Shown here piece by piece: positions 8,109 to 16,676 of a stretch of 64,000 nucleotides of DNA; position 1 is the stretch's first letter; the number at the start of each line of letters is the position of its first letter. This DNA comes from Corynebacterium afermentans subsp. afermentans (GTDB taxonomy: Bacteria > Actinomycetota > Actinomycetes > Mycobacteriales > Mycobacteriaceae): positions 310,001 to 374,000 of the forward strand of contig NZ_CP046606.1 in assembly GCF_030408355.1 (NCBI RefSeq). The letters are read 5' to 3'. Below the pieces are notes generated by a model. That model did not search any database. It was not told the DNA's origin and saw only the letters and a program-made list of their open reading frames with translations. The position numbers and the translations under genes are program-made.

Positions 8109-9103
8109 CGCATGCCCGCCTTCGCGGCGTCTTCGACCTTGTCCACGTTGCTTTGGTCCACGAAGCTCGGGCCCGTGTAAACGGGGCGGCCGCCGCCGAG
8201 GGTGCCGCCGTTACGTTTTGCAATCCACAGCGAGTCCACCGCCAGGTAGCCCTGCAGGTACGGCTGCTGGTCCACGGCCCACGCCACGCGGCCGTCCGCG
8301 ATGGCGCCAACGAGCTCCGCGTTGGTGTCGAAGGTGGACACCTGCGCCTGCGCGCCGGACTGGTTCACGGATTCCACGGCGCGCATCGCCACCGGCGCCT
8401 GCAGCGCAAACACGGTGTCGAAGGAGCGGTCCTGGGAAAGCTTCGAGGTGATGGTGGACTGCACGGCGGTGAGGTCTTGGCCGTTGACGTACAGCAGCTC
8501 CACCGCGTTTGCGCCGCCGCCGAGGCCGTCGCGCACGCCGTCGCAGCGCGCCTCCTGCGAGGAGTTGCCCTGCTCATGGATCACGCACAGCACCTTCTTC
8601 TTGCCTTCCTCCTTGAGACGCTCGCCGGCGGCGCGGCCGGCCACGGTCTCGTCCTGGCCGAAGAAGCCGGTCATCCCGTAGTCCTGGTACGCGGTCATGC
8701 CGGCGTTCAGTCCAACTACGGGGATGCCGTGGTCCACGGCGTCGCGCGCCGCCGGGCCGATCGCCTCCGCATTCGGCATGGTCACGGCGATGCCGTCCAC
8801 GCTCGCGTCCACCGCGGAGCGCACGAGGTTCGCCTGGTTGGGCGCCTGCGGGTCGGAGGAGTAGCGCAGCTCGATGTTGTCTTTCTTCGCGGCGTCCTCG
8901 GCGCCCTTGCGCACGAGGTCCCAGTAGGTGTCGCCGGGCGCGCCGTGGGTGACCATCGCCACCACGTATCGCGGGGTGTCCACGCCGCCCGCCGTGCCGC
9001 CGCTGTTTTCGTTGCGGGGGGCTCCGCCTGTTTGCGAGCACCCGCCCAACACCGCCACCACCGCAAGCAACACGGCGGCCACCGTTTTCCGCGCCTTGTT
9101 CAT
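8105..9103 (-). CDS. Sugar-binding lipoprotein of the ABC importer (periplasmic-binding protein type 1)
   Basis: A 332-residue solute-binding lipoprotein. The signal peptide ends at lipobox LGGC with Cys22. The mature part follows the ribose-binding-protein fold (VAMVTHGAPGDTYWDLVRKGAEDA, later DGIAVTMPNAEAI and GLNAGMTAY). The ATG at 9103 is chosen over one 12 codons upstream because it starts the signal peptide and lies 6 nt after a -10-like CACACT. It leads the importer operon. Family members bind ribose, xylose, fructose, inositol or autoinducer-2; the ligand here is unknown. Confidence 0.88.
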   Translation of the reverse strand: MNKARKTVAAVLLAVVAVLGGCSQTGGAPRNENSGGTAGGVDTPRYVVAMVTHGAPGDTYWDLVRKGAEDAAKKDNIELRYSSDPQAPNQANLVRSAVDASVDGIAVTMPNAEAIGPAARDAVDHGIPVVGLNAGMTAYQDYGMTGFFGQDETVAGRAAGERLKEEGKKKVLCVIHEQGNSSQEARCDGVRDGLGGGANAVELLYVNGQDLTAVQSTITSKLSQDRSFDTVFALQAPVAMRAVESVNQSGAQAQVSTFDTNAELVGAIADGRVAWAVDQQPYLQGYLAVDSLWIAKRNGGTLGGGRPVYTGPSFVDQSNVDKVEDAAKAGMR

Positions 9104-9109
9104 TGCCAA

Positions 9110-9139
9110 AGTGTGAACCACTCCACTCGCCTCCGTCAA
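9110..9139 (-). promoter_or_regulatory. Probable promoter of the sugar ABC operon
   Basis: Reading the minus strand, TTGACG (9139-9134) and CACACT (9115-9110) are 18 nt apart, and the ATG follows 6 nt later without a ribosome-binding site. This fits a sigma-A promoter giving a leaderless transcript. The -10 hexamer is imperfect. Confidence 0.45.
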
Positions 9140-9157
9140 GCGCAGGGAGTTTTTGGG

Positions 9158-10060
9158 CTAGAACACCCCGGCGATGAGCAGCATCGCGGGCAGCGCCAGG
9201 AACGTGGTGAGGAAGACGGTGTCGCGGCAGATCACCTCACCAGAGCGGTACGTCGCGGCGTAGTTGTACACGTTTTGCGCCGTGGGCAGCGCGCACAGGA
9301 TCAGCGCGGCGTACATTTCTTGGCCGTCCAGGCCCAGCAGCGTGGCGACGACCCACGCCACCGCCGGCATGCCCACCAGCTTCAACGCGGTGGCGGTGAG
9401 GGTGGGGCCGCGGTGGCTTGTCAGCACCTTCTCGCCGGTGAGTGAGGCGCCGAAGCTCATCAGGATCAGCGGGATGGACGCCCCACCCAGGATCTCCAGC
9501 GGCGCCAGCACCGGCTCCGGCACGGTCCAGGATGCCGCGGAGACGGCGAAGCCCGCGAACGCCGCGACCACCACGGGAGCTGTCAGTCCGGACAGCACGG
9601 ACTTGGCAACGCCGGAGGAGCTGCGGTCCAACCCGGCGATGACGATGGGGGAGAGCACCGCCATTTGCAGGACGAGGGCGGGCACGACGAAGGTGGCGTC
9701 GCCAAGCACATAAGTTGCAATGGGCAGGCCGATGTTGACGGAGTTGTAGTAGCTCGACGACGCCGCGCCCGCCATCGTTTCGGCCGCGTCTTGGCGGAAG
9801 AAGAGCGCGCTGATCGCCCAGTAGATGAGCATGGTCACCACCGTGGCGACGGCGATGACCAGGATGACTGGGGAGAAAAACGCGTCCGTGTCCGCAACCG
9901 CCACCGAGGAGAAGATCAGCGACGGGGTGGCTACGTGGAACGCGATGCGGTTGAGCTGCAGGCGCTGCTCGCCGGGCCCGATGACGCGCTTGTGGGCCAG
10001 CCACCACCCCGCCGCGATGACGGTGAAGATGATGGCGAAACCGGTGAGGACGTCAAGCAT
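9158..10060 (-). CDS. AEC (auxin efflux carrier) family transporter
   Basis: A 300-residue protein with about ten membrane segments, of the AEC/AbrB-like carriers that export or exchange small organic acids or hormones. Both halves carry conserved stretches (YYNSVNIGLPIATYVLG; ALPTAQNVYNYA). The ATG at 10060 is 7 nt after TACACT, a likely leaderless start, and an upstream palindrome at 10109-10122 may be its operator. It ends 54 bp before the sugar importer genes on the same strand and might be cotranscribed with them. The substrate is unknown. Confidence 0.85.
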   Translation of the reverse strand: MLDVLTGFAIIFTVIAAGWWLAHKRVIGPGEQRLQLNRIAFHVATPSLIFSSVAVADTDAFFSPVILVIAVATVVTMLIYWAISALFFRQDAAETMAGAASSSYYNSVNIGLPIATYVLGDATFVVPALVLQMAVLSPIVIAGLDRSSSGVAKSVLSGLTAPVVVAAFAGFAVSAASWTVPEPVLAPLEILGGASIPLILMSFGASLTGEKVLTSHRGPTLTATALKLVGMPAVAWVVATLLGLDGQEMYAALILCALPTAQNVYNYAATYRSGEVICRDTVFLTTFLALPAMLLIAGVF

Positions 10061-10108
10061 GCCCGTGAGTGTATCGCCGGGGCTGGGGGTGGTCGCGTTT
10101 GGGAATGT

Positions 10109-10122
10109 GGCAAATATTTGCC
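10109..10122. promoter_or_regulatory. 14-bp palindrome upstream of the AEC transporter
   Basis: GGCAAATATTTGCC is a perfect palindrome 49 bp upstream of the transporter start and about 36 bp upstream of its -10 box, close to the -35 region. A dimeric repressor or activator site is likely; the protein is unknown. Confidence 0.5.
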
Positions 10123-10167
10123 GCATTGCGAAAACGAGGCACCTGCGGGCCCGATCGACACCTGCGA

Positions 10168-11139
10168 CTACATCGAGGACAACGGCGCGTACGGCACGGC
10201 CTCGCCCATACCGGCGAACTGGCCCCAGAACGACCAGCCGAACCACGCGAACGCCACCGCGGTGACCACGGCCCAGGCCAGCATGGTCTTGCCGTTCAGC
10301 CCCAGCACCGGGATGAGCTCTTCACCCGATGCCCCGCCGCGCACCTTCAACACGCTCGCGACCGCCAGCGGCAGCGCCACAAGAGCCGCCAGCGCAGACA
10401 CGGTGGTCATCGACAACACCACTGAAACGAAGAACGGGAACAGAGTCAGGACGGTGAAGAGAGTGCGCGCGTTGTCGTCGCCAAGCCTTACCGCAAGTGT
10501 GCGCTTGCCTGCGGCCGCATCGGTGGGGATGTCGCGGATGTTGTTGGCCAAGTTCACCGACGCGGAGATCGCGCCGATGGCCAGCGCACACAGGAAGCCT
10601 TCCCAGGACACCATTCCGGACTGGGTGTATTCGGTGCCCATCACGGCGACCAGCCCAAAGAACACAAACACTGAAAGCTCGCCGAAGCCGGAGTAGCCGT
10701 AGGGGCTGTCCCCGCCGGTGTAGAACCACGCCGCGGCGATGCACAGCGCGCCCACCAGTACGAGCCACATCGCGCCGGCTACCGCGGACAGGATCACGCC
10801 GAACACCGCGGCGGCGCCGAACGCGATAAACGCCGCAAGCTTCACCTGCTCCGGCGCGGCCAGCCCGGAGCCGGTCAGTCGCGTCGGGCCGGTGCGGTCG
10901 TCGTCGGTGCCGCGGATGCCGTCGGAGTAGTCGTTGGCGTAGTTCACGCCGATGATCAGCGCCCACGCCACTAAAAGTGCGAGCACGGCGCGGCCGGGGT
11001 GGGCCTGCAAGGTCAGGGCCGCCACGCCGGTGCCGGCGATGACGGGGGCGAATGCGTTGGGCCAGGTGTGGGGGCGGGCGGCTTCCCACCAGTCGCGGGG
11101 GGTGGCGGTGTTAGTCCCAGTGTCAGTCATGCCCTCCAT
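10168..11139 (-). CDS. menA: 1,4-dihydroxy-2-naphthoate polyprenyltransferase MenA
   Basis: A 323-residue UbiA-superfamily membrane prenyltransferase that joins the polyprenyl chain to dihydroxynaphthoate in menaquinone synthesis. The substrate-binding motif NDYSDGIRGTDDDRTGPTR includes the first Asp-rich site, and NNIRDIPTDAAAGKRT is the second. Three ATG codons compete (11142, 11139, 11130). The one at 11139 has GGGAGGG at the best distance, while 11130 matches the usual start of relatives. It is divergent from the glycosyltransferase gene by about 39 bp. Confidence 0.95.
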   Translation of the reverse strand: MEGMTDTGTNTATPRDWWEAARPHTWPNAFAPVIAGTGVAALTLQAHPGRAVLALLVAWALIIGVNYANDYSDGIRGTDDDRTGPTRLTGSGLAAPEQVKLAAFIAFGAAAVFGVILSAVAGAMWLVLVGALCIAAAWFYTGGDSPYGYSGFGELSVFVFFGLVAVMGTEYTQSGMVSWEGFLCALAIGAISASVNLANNIRDIPTDAAAGKRTLAVRLGDDNARTLFTVLTLFPFFVSVVLSMTTVSALAALVALPLAVASVLKVRGGASGEELIPVLGLNGKTMLAWAVVTAVAFAWFGWSFWGQFAGMGEAVPYAPLSSM

Positions 11140-11178
11140 CATGCACCCTCCCTCGCCGGTCGGCTAGGGTAATGCGCC

Positions 11179-12018
11179 ATGTGGATTGACTACGCCGTGC
11201 GGCAGGGGTTCGTGGCCACCGGCGCATTCGTTCGTCTCCCTTTGCTGCTCAACGCGGCGCACAACTCGGATAAGCGTTTCCCGGCAGACGGCGAAACCGT
11301 CATTTCTTTGACCACCCACGGCACCCGTTTGCGCTCCGCGTCCGTGGCGATCGCGTCGCTGCTGGTGGGCACGGTGCGCCTGCCGGTGCACCTGTGGCTG
11401 GATCCCGTGGATTTTCACGCCCGGTGGCCGGACGCGCTGAGAGCGTTGGCGGATCGCGGCTTGCAGGTGCACGAGTCCACCGGCGGCTTGGGCCCGCACA
11501 CCAAGTATTACGGCACGTTCCGGCAGTATCCGGACTGCAACGTCATCACCGTTGATGACGATGTGCTTTACCCGCGCACCTTCGTGCAGAAGCTTATCGA
11601 CGCCCCGTCGGCCTCCACCATCACCGCCTACCGCGCCCACAGGGTCGTGCTGGATGACGAGGGGATCGCCCCGTATAAGAAATGGAAGCCGGTGCGCAGC
11701 GCCGAGCCGTCGATTCTGCACTTCGCCACCGGCGTGGACGGCGTGCGCTACCCGAAGGAGATGGTGCGCTACGTCGCCGAGCGCGGCACGGAGTTTTTGG
11801 ACCTCGCCCCGCGCGCCGACGATGTGTGGCTGAACCACTGCGCCCTGCGCGCCGGGTTCCCGGTGAAGCAGGTCTCGGAGCGCTCGGCGAACTTTCCGCT
11901 GGTCCCAGGGTCGCAGCGTGTACGCCTGTCGCGGGTGAACCTCTCCGGCGGCAACGACGTTCAGATCGCGGCGACGTATTTGGCAGAAGACGTAGCCAAG
12001 CTGCGAGCCGCGGAGTAG
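11179..12018 (+). CDS. Putative glycosyltransferase (GT-A fold)
   Basis: A 279-residue cytoplasmic protein. VISLTTHGTR opens a nucleotide-binding half, and VDDDVLYP (D126-D128) is the DxD-type metal and nucleotide-sugar site of GT-A enzymes. The later DDVWLNHCALRAG resembles the catalytic C-terminal part. It has no membrane segment. The acceptor and sugar are unknown; cell-wall or surface glycan work is a guess. The ATG follows TAGGGT by 8 nt without a ribosome-binding site. It converges on arsR. Confidence 0.75.
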   Translation: MWIDYAVRQGFVATGAFVRLPLLLNAAHNSDKRFPADGETVISLTTHGTRLRSASVAIASLLVGTVRLPVHLWLDPVDFHARWPDALRALADRGLQVHESTGGLGPHTKYYGTFRQYPDCNVITVDDDVLYPRTFVQKLIDAPSASTITAYRAHRVVLDDEGIAPYKKWKPVRSAEPSILHFATGVDGVRYPKEMVRYVAERGTEFLDLAPRADDVWLNHCALRAGFPVKQVSERSANFPLVPGSQRVRLSRVNLSGGNDVQIAATYLAEDVAKLRAAE

Positions 12019-12039
12019 GGGGGCTGCGCCCGTGAGGCT

Positions 12040-12387
12040 TCAGTCCATCTGCAGCACGGCGCGAAGTTCCGCGAACAGCTCCGGGCGCAGCCGGTGGAGG
12101 ACCGACCTGCCCAGGCGGCTCTTTTCTAGGAGGCCGGCCTCGGTCAGTTTTTTGAGGTGGTGGGAAACCGTCGGTTGGCTTAGCCCAGAGCGTTGCGTCA
12201 GTTCGCTCACGCTCATCGGCTCGCAGCCCTCTTCGGCGAGCCAGGAGAGTAGTTGCAGCCGGCCGGGGTCCGCCAAAACTTTGAACAGGGCCGCGTAACG
12301 CGTCGCGTCGTCTGCGGAGAGCAAGCCGGAGCCCAGCGAGCAGCAGTCGAGGCCACTGTCTGCTGTCGTGGCGACAGAATTTTTCAT
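12040..12387 (-). CDS. arsR: ArsR-family arsenic-responsive repressor
   Basis: A 115-residue winged-helix repressor (VSELTQRSGLSQPTVSHHLKKLTEAGLL as recognition region). Cysteines fall at 15, 16 and 55, the same positions described for the As(III) site of Corynebacterium glutamicum ArsR1. This differs from the CxC in the DNA-binding helix of the E. coli type. The ATG at 12387 has GGTAGG upstream. It is divergent from acr3 across an 82-bp region with an inverted-repeat operator and should derepress both directions on arsenite or antimonite binding. Confidence 0.93.
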   Translation of the reverse strand: MKNSVATTADSGLDCCSLGSGLLSADDATRYAALFKVLADPGRLQLLSWLAEEGCEPMSVSELTQRSGLSQPTVSHHLKKLTEAGLLEKSRLGRSVLHRLRPELFAELRAVLQMD

Positions 12388-12438
12388 GCTTCCTACCTTT
12401 TCATATTGACAGCGATAAATGTGCCTTTTAGTCTTCGT

Positions 12439-12454
12439 ATTGATAATCGTCAAT
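12439..12454. promoter_or_regulatory. Probable ArsR operator
   Basis: ATTGATAATCGTCAAT has exact 5-bp inverted arms (ATTGA/TCAAT) around a 6-nt centre and lies 15 bp before the acr3 start, in the divergent arsR-acr3 gap. A looser related sequence, ATTGACAGCGATAAAT, starts near 12405, closer to arsR. Position and A/T-rich dyad fit the ArsR family. Confidence 0.55.
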
Positions 12455-12469
12455 AGATAAGGATTCCAG

Positions 12470-13558
12470 ATGGAAGACACAACCTCTCAGCCAGTAGAGC
12501 GCATGTCATTTCTTGACCGCTTCCTACCGGTGTGGATCATGCTCGCCATGGCGGCGGGCCTCGCCCTCGGTAGAGCGGTGCCGGGCCTTTCCGGCGCACT
12601 CGAGCGCCTCGAAGTCGGCGGGCTCTCGCTGCCGATCGCGCTCGGCCTGCTGGTGATGATGTACCCGCCACTGGCCAAGGTGCGCTACGACAAGACCCGC
12701 GAGATCGCCACCGACAAACGGCTCATGACCGTGTCCATCATCTTGAACTGGATTGTCGGCCCCGCGTTCATGTTCGCCCTCGCCTGGATCTTCCTGCCAA
12801 ACGAACCTGAGCTGCGCACCGGCCTGATCATCGTCGGCCTAGCGCGCTGCATCGCCATGGTGCTGGTGTGGTCCGACCTCGCCTGCGCTGACCGGGAAGC
12901 CACCGCAGTACTGGTGGCCATCAACTCGGTGTTCCAGGTGCTCATGTTCGGTGTGCTCGGCTGGTTCTACCTGCAGGTCCTGCCGTCTTGGTTGGGTCTG
13001 GAGACCACCTCGGTGGAGTTCTCCTTCTGGGCGATCGTCTCCTCCGTGCTCGTCTTTTTGGGCATCCCGCTGCTGGCAGGGCTGCTGTCCCGCATCATCG
13101 GCGAGCGCACCAAGGGCCGCGACTGGTACGAGAACACGTTCCTGCCCCGGATCTCCCCGCTGGCGCTGATCGGCCTGCTGTACACGATCGTGCTGCTGTT
13201 TTCCCTGCAGGGCGACCAGATCCTGTCCAGGCCGTGGACCGTGGCCACGGTGGCGCTGCCGCTGCTGTGCTACTTCGTGGGCATGTTCGCAGTGGCTCTT
13301 GTGGTGGCCAAGCTGTCCGGCATGGACTACGCCCAGTCCGCCTCGGTGGCGTTTACGGCCGCCGGCAACAACTTCGAGCTCGCCATCGCGGTTGCGATCG
13401 GCACCTTCGGCGCCACCTCCGCCCAGGCGCTTGCGGGCACGATCGGCCCGCTCGTTGAGATCCCGGTCCTCGTCGGTCTCGTGTACGTCATGCGTGCGCT
13501 CGGCCCGAAACTCTTCCCATCAGACCCGACCCTGCCTAACCAAAGGAGCCTTACATGA
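12470..13558 (+). CDS. acr3: Arsenite efflux permease Acr3
   Basis: A 362-residue ten-segment carrier of the ACR3 family that exports arsenite with the proton gradient. The conserved cysteine is C127 in [12 protein letters not shown] and the conserved glutamate is E303 in [12 protein letters not shown]; both sit two positions before the Cys129 and Glu305 shown to matter in the C. glutamicum protein. The start is in front of an ArsR-type dyad. The stop overlaps the start of arsC in ATGA, so pump and reductase are coupled. Confidence 0.95.
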   Translation: MEDTTSQPVERMSFLDRFLPVWIMLAMAAGLALGRAVPGLSGALERLEVGGLSLPIALGLLVMMYPPLAKVRYDKTREIATDKRLMTVSIILNWIVGPAFMFALAWIFLPNEPELRTGLIIVGLARCIAMVLVWSDLACADREATAVLVAINSVFQVLMFGVLGWFYLQVLPSWLGLETTSVEFSFWAIVSSVLVFLGIPLLAGLLSRIIGERTKGRDWYENTFLPRISPLALIGLLYTIVLLFSLQGDQILSRPWTVATVALPLLCYFVGMFAVALVVAKLSGMDYAQSASVAFTAAGNNFELAIAVAIGTFGATSAQALAGTIGPLVEIPVLVGLVYVMRALGPKLFPSDPTLPNQRSLT

Positions 13559-13962
13559 AGCCCTCAATCCTGTTCGTGTGCGTCGGCAACGGCGGCAAGT
13601 CCCAGATGGCGGCGGCGCTCGCCGAGAAGCACGCCGGTAGCCAGCTCGGCATCCACTCCGCGGGTACCAAACCCGGCACGAAGCTGAACCAGGAATCGGT
13701 CGAGGCGATTGCGGAGGCTGGCGCCGACATGTCGCACGGAACGCCCAAACCCATCGATCCGGAACTGCTGCGCAGCGTCGATCGCGTCGTGGTGCTCGGC
13801 GAAGACGCGCAGGTGGAAATGCCTGACGGCGCCCGCGGCACGCTGGAGCGCTGGCGCACCGACGAACCCTCGCTCCGCGGCATCGAGGGCATGGAGCGCA
13901 TGCGCCTGGTGCGCGATGACATTGATGCCCGCGTGCGCTCGCTTATCGACGAACTCCTGTAA
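13555..13962 (+). CDS. arsC: Arsenate reductase, arsenate-mycothiol transferase type
   Basis: A 135-residue low-molecular-weight phosphatase-fold protein. The P-loop CVGNGGKS begins with nucleophile Cys9. No second and third resolving cysteines are present, which fits the actinobacterial ArsC1/ArsC2 class that makes an arseno-mycothiol adduct for mycoredoxin to reduce. It overlaps acr3 by 4 bp, so arsenate is turned into the arsenite that Acr3 exports. Use of mycothiol is inferred from family and lineage. Confidence 0.88.
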   Translation: MKPSILFVCVGNGGKSQMAAALAEKHAGSQLGIHSAGTKPGTKLNQESVEAIAEAGADMSHGTPKPIDPELLRSVDRVVVLGEDAQVEMPDGARGTLERWRTDEPSLRGIEGMERMRLVRDDIDARVRSLIDELL

Positions 13963-14219
13963 CGGCCCTTTAATACGCCGGGGTCATCGGGATTCGCTGC
14001 TTATTGCGGAACCGCGACGCCTGCAAGCGCGCCGGCGACGTGCCGCGGTAGTGGGTGGTGGAGGGGGAGGTTGCGTACTTCGGATTCGTGGACGGTTTGC
14101 GGGAGCGTAGCTTCTCGTGCCTCACACCACCGCATTGTGGCACGAATTACACGATTGTGCTTTGCGAGCGGTTGGCTATCGACGGACCTTCGGTAGCAGT
14201 CCTTATTCTGGCTGCATGC
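13963..14219. other. Gene-free gap between the arsenic cluster and the defence island
   Basis: About 257 bp with no supported gene. It contains the first copy of an 18-nt repeat (14177-14194) that recurs beyond the island, so the island border probably lies here. Confidence 0.5.
14177..14194. repeat. 18-nt repeat, copy 1
   Basis: TATCGACGGACCTTCGGT, 26 bp before the 3' end of the split abi gene. It differs from copies 2 and 3 only at the two central bases. Confidence 0.6.
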
Positions 14220-15090
14220 TTAAGAATGGCTAGGGCGGGCAATGCCGTCTCGGTACGGGAGTGAAGAAGCCGAAACTGCAAGGTAGTCCTTCAGGAAACC
14301 CTCCCAAACTCCGGCTCGGTAGAGAAAGTTATCCAAAGCGACGATGACCGATAGCACTGAATTGCTGTCGTACTCCCCGCCAAGCATGCGCTCCGCTCGC
14401 CGACGCACGCCGTCTGCAACTGCTGGTTGGTCAAGTACAAAACAGTTCCACAGCCGTGCGGAGTGCGCGCATTTGTTTCTCACGAAGGTGAAAGATCGCA
14501 GCTGGCTGGTGAGAAACTGTTTCTTCGTTCCGAGAATCGAGCAGGTCCTGCTGTACACCGCGTTGCCGTCGTTGCGAAAGCTGATCGCCTTCGACAGTGT
14601 GCCGAGTGAAAGAGCTTCAACCGCTGCCCAAACCGGTACGTCATAGATCCATTCCCGGCCTTCATCGGATGCGTCCCGACGGTACTTAGCAAGATATGGC
14701 TCCTTAGAGCGCCTCAATTCACTGATGATCAATTCATTTGTCGCTTTTACCGACGGGAGCTTGGGAACTTTGTAGGCAGTCGGCTCTAAGTACTCTTCAT
14801 ACGGAGAATGGAGAGCACCTTCGCTGAGGGCGAACGCTGCTCGGGCCGCGATTTCGGCTGCTTGAATGCCCCGCAGAAGGAGAGCTCGAACTGCTATGTC
14901 GGTGTTGTAGATTTCAACAATGTCGTCCCAATGAGCGTCTGGCTTAAAGCGCGGGTCACCGTTTGAGGGGGCGTTTTGAAAGTAGCGCGCATACCCAGAA
15001 AAACGGTAGTAGTTCTGTCGCTTTAGAAAATTTGCGGCATCTTCTCTGGTTGGAATACTGAGGCCGCGAGCAACCAACAGGTCCACCTGT
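14220..15090 (-). pseudogene. Abi-family abortive-infection protein, 3' part, split by an IS
   Basis: This fragment encodes about 290 residues of an Abi_2-type (AbiD/AbiF-like) phage-defence protein. It begins at QVDLLVARGLSIP and runs through the family-typical LKRQNYYRFSGYARYF to the stop at 14220. RNKCAHSARLWN near the C-terminus matches the RNxxxH-type motif of HEPN-like RNases in the family. The first 44 bases lie beyond the insertion, at 16485-16528. Removing the IS and one target copy restores a 304-residue frame without any other defect, so the disruption is recent. The IS ends in-frame expression from the native start. Confidence 0.88.
15083..15090. repeat. Target-site duplication, left copy
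   Basis: CCACCTGT directly before the left IS end; identical to 16477-16484. Confidence 0.9.
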
Positions 15091-16476
15091 GGGTTAAACG
15101 ACAAAAAGTGTGTCTGGAATCGACGATTTTCAGGGTTTGACCTGTAGGTTTCAGGGAAATATATGCTTCGGGGGCATATATTTAGGTCTCGAGCGTTCAA
15201 TCCTCGGTGTGGCTGCCGTGATGTGCTATGTGCGGCGTGGTGTGGTGTCGCAATGTCAAAGAACCAACCACGCTGCCACTGCGGCGGAGAAATGAAACGA
15301 AACGGCACCACTAGCAAAGGCACCACCAGGTGGCGCTGCAAACGATGCGGCGCCTCCAGCGTGAAACGCAGAAGCGACATCACCAACGCGGCGGCGTTCA
15401 CCGTCTTCATCGACCACCTCACCACCGGCGCCAGCCTCGATACCGTTGCCCGCCGTGTGGGGTGCTCACCGCGCACGATGCAACGTCGATTCGAACCGTT
15501 CTGGTTCGTTGATGTGCCTGACCCCACCGCCGGCCACGACAAGCGGGTCTACGACCAGATCTTCCTTGACGGCACCTACACCGCTGGCGGCTGCTTGATC
15601 GTCGCGGCGACGATCGACCACGTGATTGCCTGGCACTGGTGCAAACACGAAACCACCCGCGACTACCAACTGCTGCTTGAGCGCATCGAAGCCCCACTCA
15701 TCGCCGTCATCGACGGCGGCCAAGGCGCATACAGCGCGATCAAAAAGTGCTGGCCGACTACGAAAATTCAACGCTGCCTCGTCCACGCCCAACGCGTGGT
15801 ACGCCGCTACACCACCAGTAACCCACGCACCGATGCCGGGCGCACCATCTACCGACTTGCGCTGAAGCTGACCCGGATCACCACGCTGGATGAAGCCGCT
15901 GCATGGGGTGCGCAGCTGCACGAGTTCTCCACGCTCTACCGGTCATGGATGGACGAGAAAACCCTGGTCAAAGATCCCAAAACCGGTGCATGGACCCGCG
16001 TGTGGACGCATCACAACGTGCGCAAGGCATACAACAGCCTCAACCATCTTTGGCGGTCCGAGATGCTGTTTGTCTACCTCAACCCGCCAAAAGCAGTACT
16101 TCAACCAGAGTGGATCAAATCCACCACCAACAGCCTGGAAGGCGGCATCAACGCCCAGCTCAAACTGCTCGCCAGAACACACCGCGGCAGATCAGGTGAA
16201 CGACAACGCCGCATGCTGGATTGGTGGCTCTATTTGAAAACGGAACTGCCTGACGATCCAGTACGAATCGCCAGTCAGTCCGACTGGGGCCAGGGCCAAC
16301 TCGCCAAAGTATCCACCCTGACCCGAAACGAGAACGAAGCCGACCACGAAACCGGACGACCAGCCCTCTACGACAACGCTATCGACACCAACTACACACA
16401 CTCAATCGGCATCCAAAAAGGCCAAATCTAACCCCCACGACACGCTGAATCAGACACACTTTTTGTCGTTTAACCC
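15091..16476 (+). mobile_element. IS1249-like insertion sequence (IS256 family), complete
   Basis: A 1386-bp element with perfect 26-bp terminal inverted repeats, 15091-15116 and 16451-16476, starting GGGTTAAACGACAAAAAGTG. It is bounded by 8-bp direct repeats CCACCTGT. It carries one intact transposase on the plus strand, opposite to the interrupted gene. The transposase resembles the corynebacterial IS1249 group as I remember it; the family name is from memory, while the ends and duplication are read directly. Confidence 0.92.
15253..16431 (+). CDS. IS1249-like transposase (IS256-type DDE)
   Basis: A 392-residue transposase. A zinc-ribbon-like N-terminus (CHCGG, then CKRCG) and a helix-turn-helix (TVARRVGCSPRTMQRRF) precede the catalytic core. 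Likely acidic triad: D106 in FLDGTY, D154 in VIDGGQG and E296 in NSLEGGINAQ. The ATG at 15253 gives the complete zinc ribbon; an in-frame ATG at 15163 would add 30 residues of unlikely sequence. No frameshift or truncation is visible, so the element may still move. Confidence 0.93.
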   Translation: MSKNQPRCHCGGEMKRNGTTSKGTTRWRCKRCGASSVKRRSDITNAAAFTVFIDHLTTGASLDTVARRVGCSPRTMQRRFEPFWFVDVPDPTAGHDKRVYDQIFLDGTYTAGGCLIVAATIDHVIAWHWCKHETTRDYQLLLERIEAPLIAVIDGGQGAYSAIKKCWPTTKIQRCLVHAQRVVRRYTTSNPRTDAGRTIYRLALKLTRITTLDEAAAWGAQLHEFSTLYRSWMDEKTLVKDPKTGAWTRVWTHHNVRKAYNSLNHLWRSEMLFVYLNPPKAVLQPEWIKSTTNSLEGGINAQLKLLARTHRGRSGERQRRMLDWWLYLKTELPDDPVRIASQSDWGQGQLAKVSTLTRNENEADHETGRPALYDNAIDTNYTHSIGIQKGQI

Positions 16477-16484
16477 CCACCTGT
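16477..16484. repeat. Target-site duplication, right copy
   Basis: CCACCTGT directly after the right IS end; identical to 15083-15090. Confidence 0.9.
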
Positions 16485-16528
16485 TGTCCGATTGTGAGAA
16501 AATTTTTCCGGCGATTTATTGAAGTCAA
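16485..16528 (-). pseudogene. Abi-family protein, 5' part with the native start
   Basis: Minus-strand codons from a TTG at 16528 encode MTSINRRKNFLTIGQQ-V, which joins in frame to the 3' fragment once the IS and one duplication copy are removed (44 + 871 = 915 bp, 305 codons). GAGGGGGG about 9 nt upstream is a good ribosome-binding site, and a stop lies in frame further up, which supports TTG as the start. Confidence 0.8.
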
Positions 16529-16676
16529 AGTAACAAAGCCCCCCTCTCATATGACGCTGATCTTACGGGAAGCTTGGAGGGGGTCTCGATTGATTCCAAT
16601 ATAACCAAAGTTGCGTAACTTAGGCAACGGTAGGTGCGGTCCAAGAAACCAGGCAATTCCGGAGGAAGGGGCAACG

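Noticed and set aside
14344..14646. Plus-strand frame opposite the abi remnant
   Set aside because: It is antisense to the conserved Abi reading frame, which has the better protein features.
15163..15252. Longer N-terminus for the transposase from ATG 15163
   Set aside because: The extra 30 residues are Cys/Arg-rich without similarity, and ATG 15253 begins the zinc ribbon directly.
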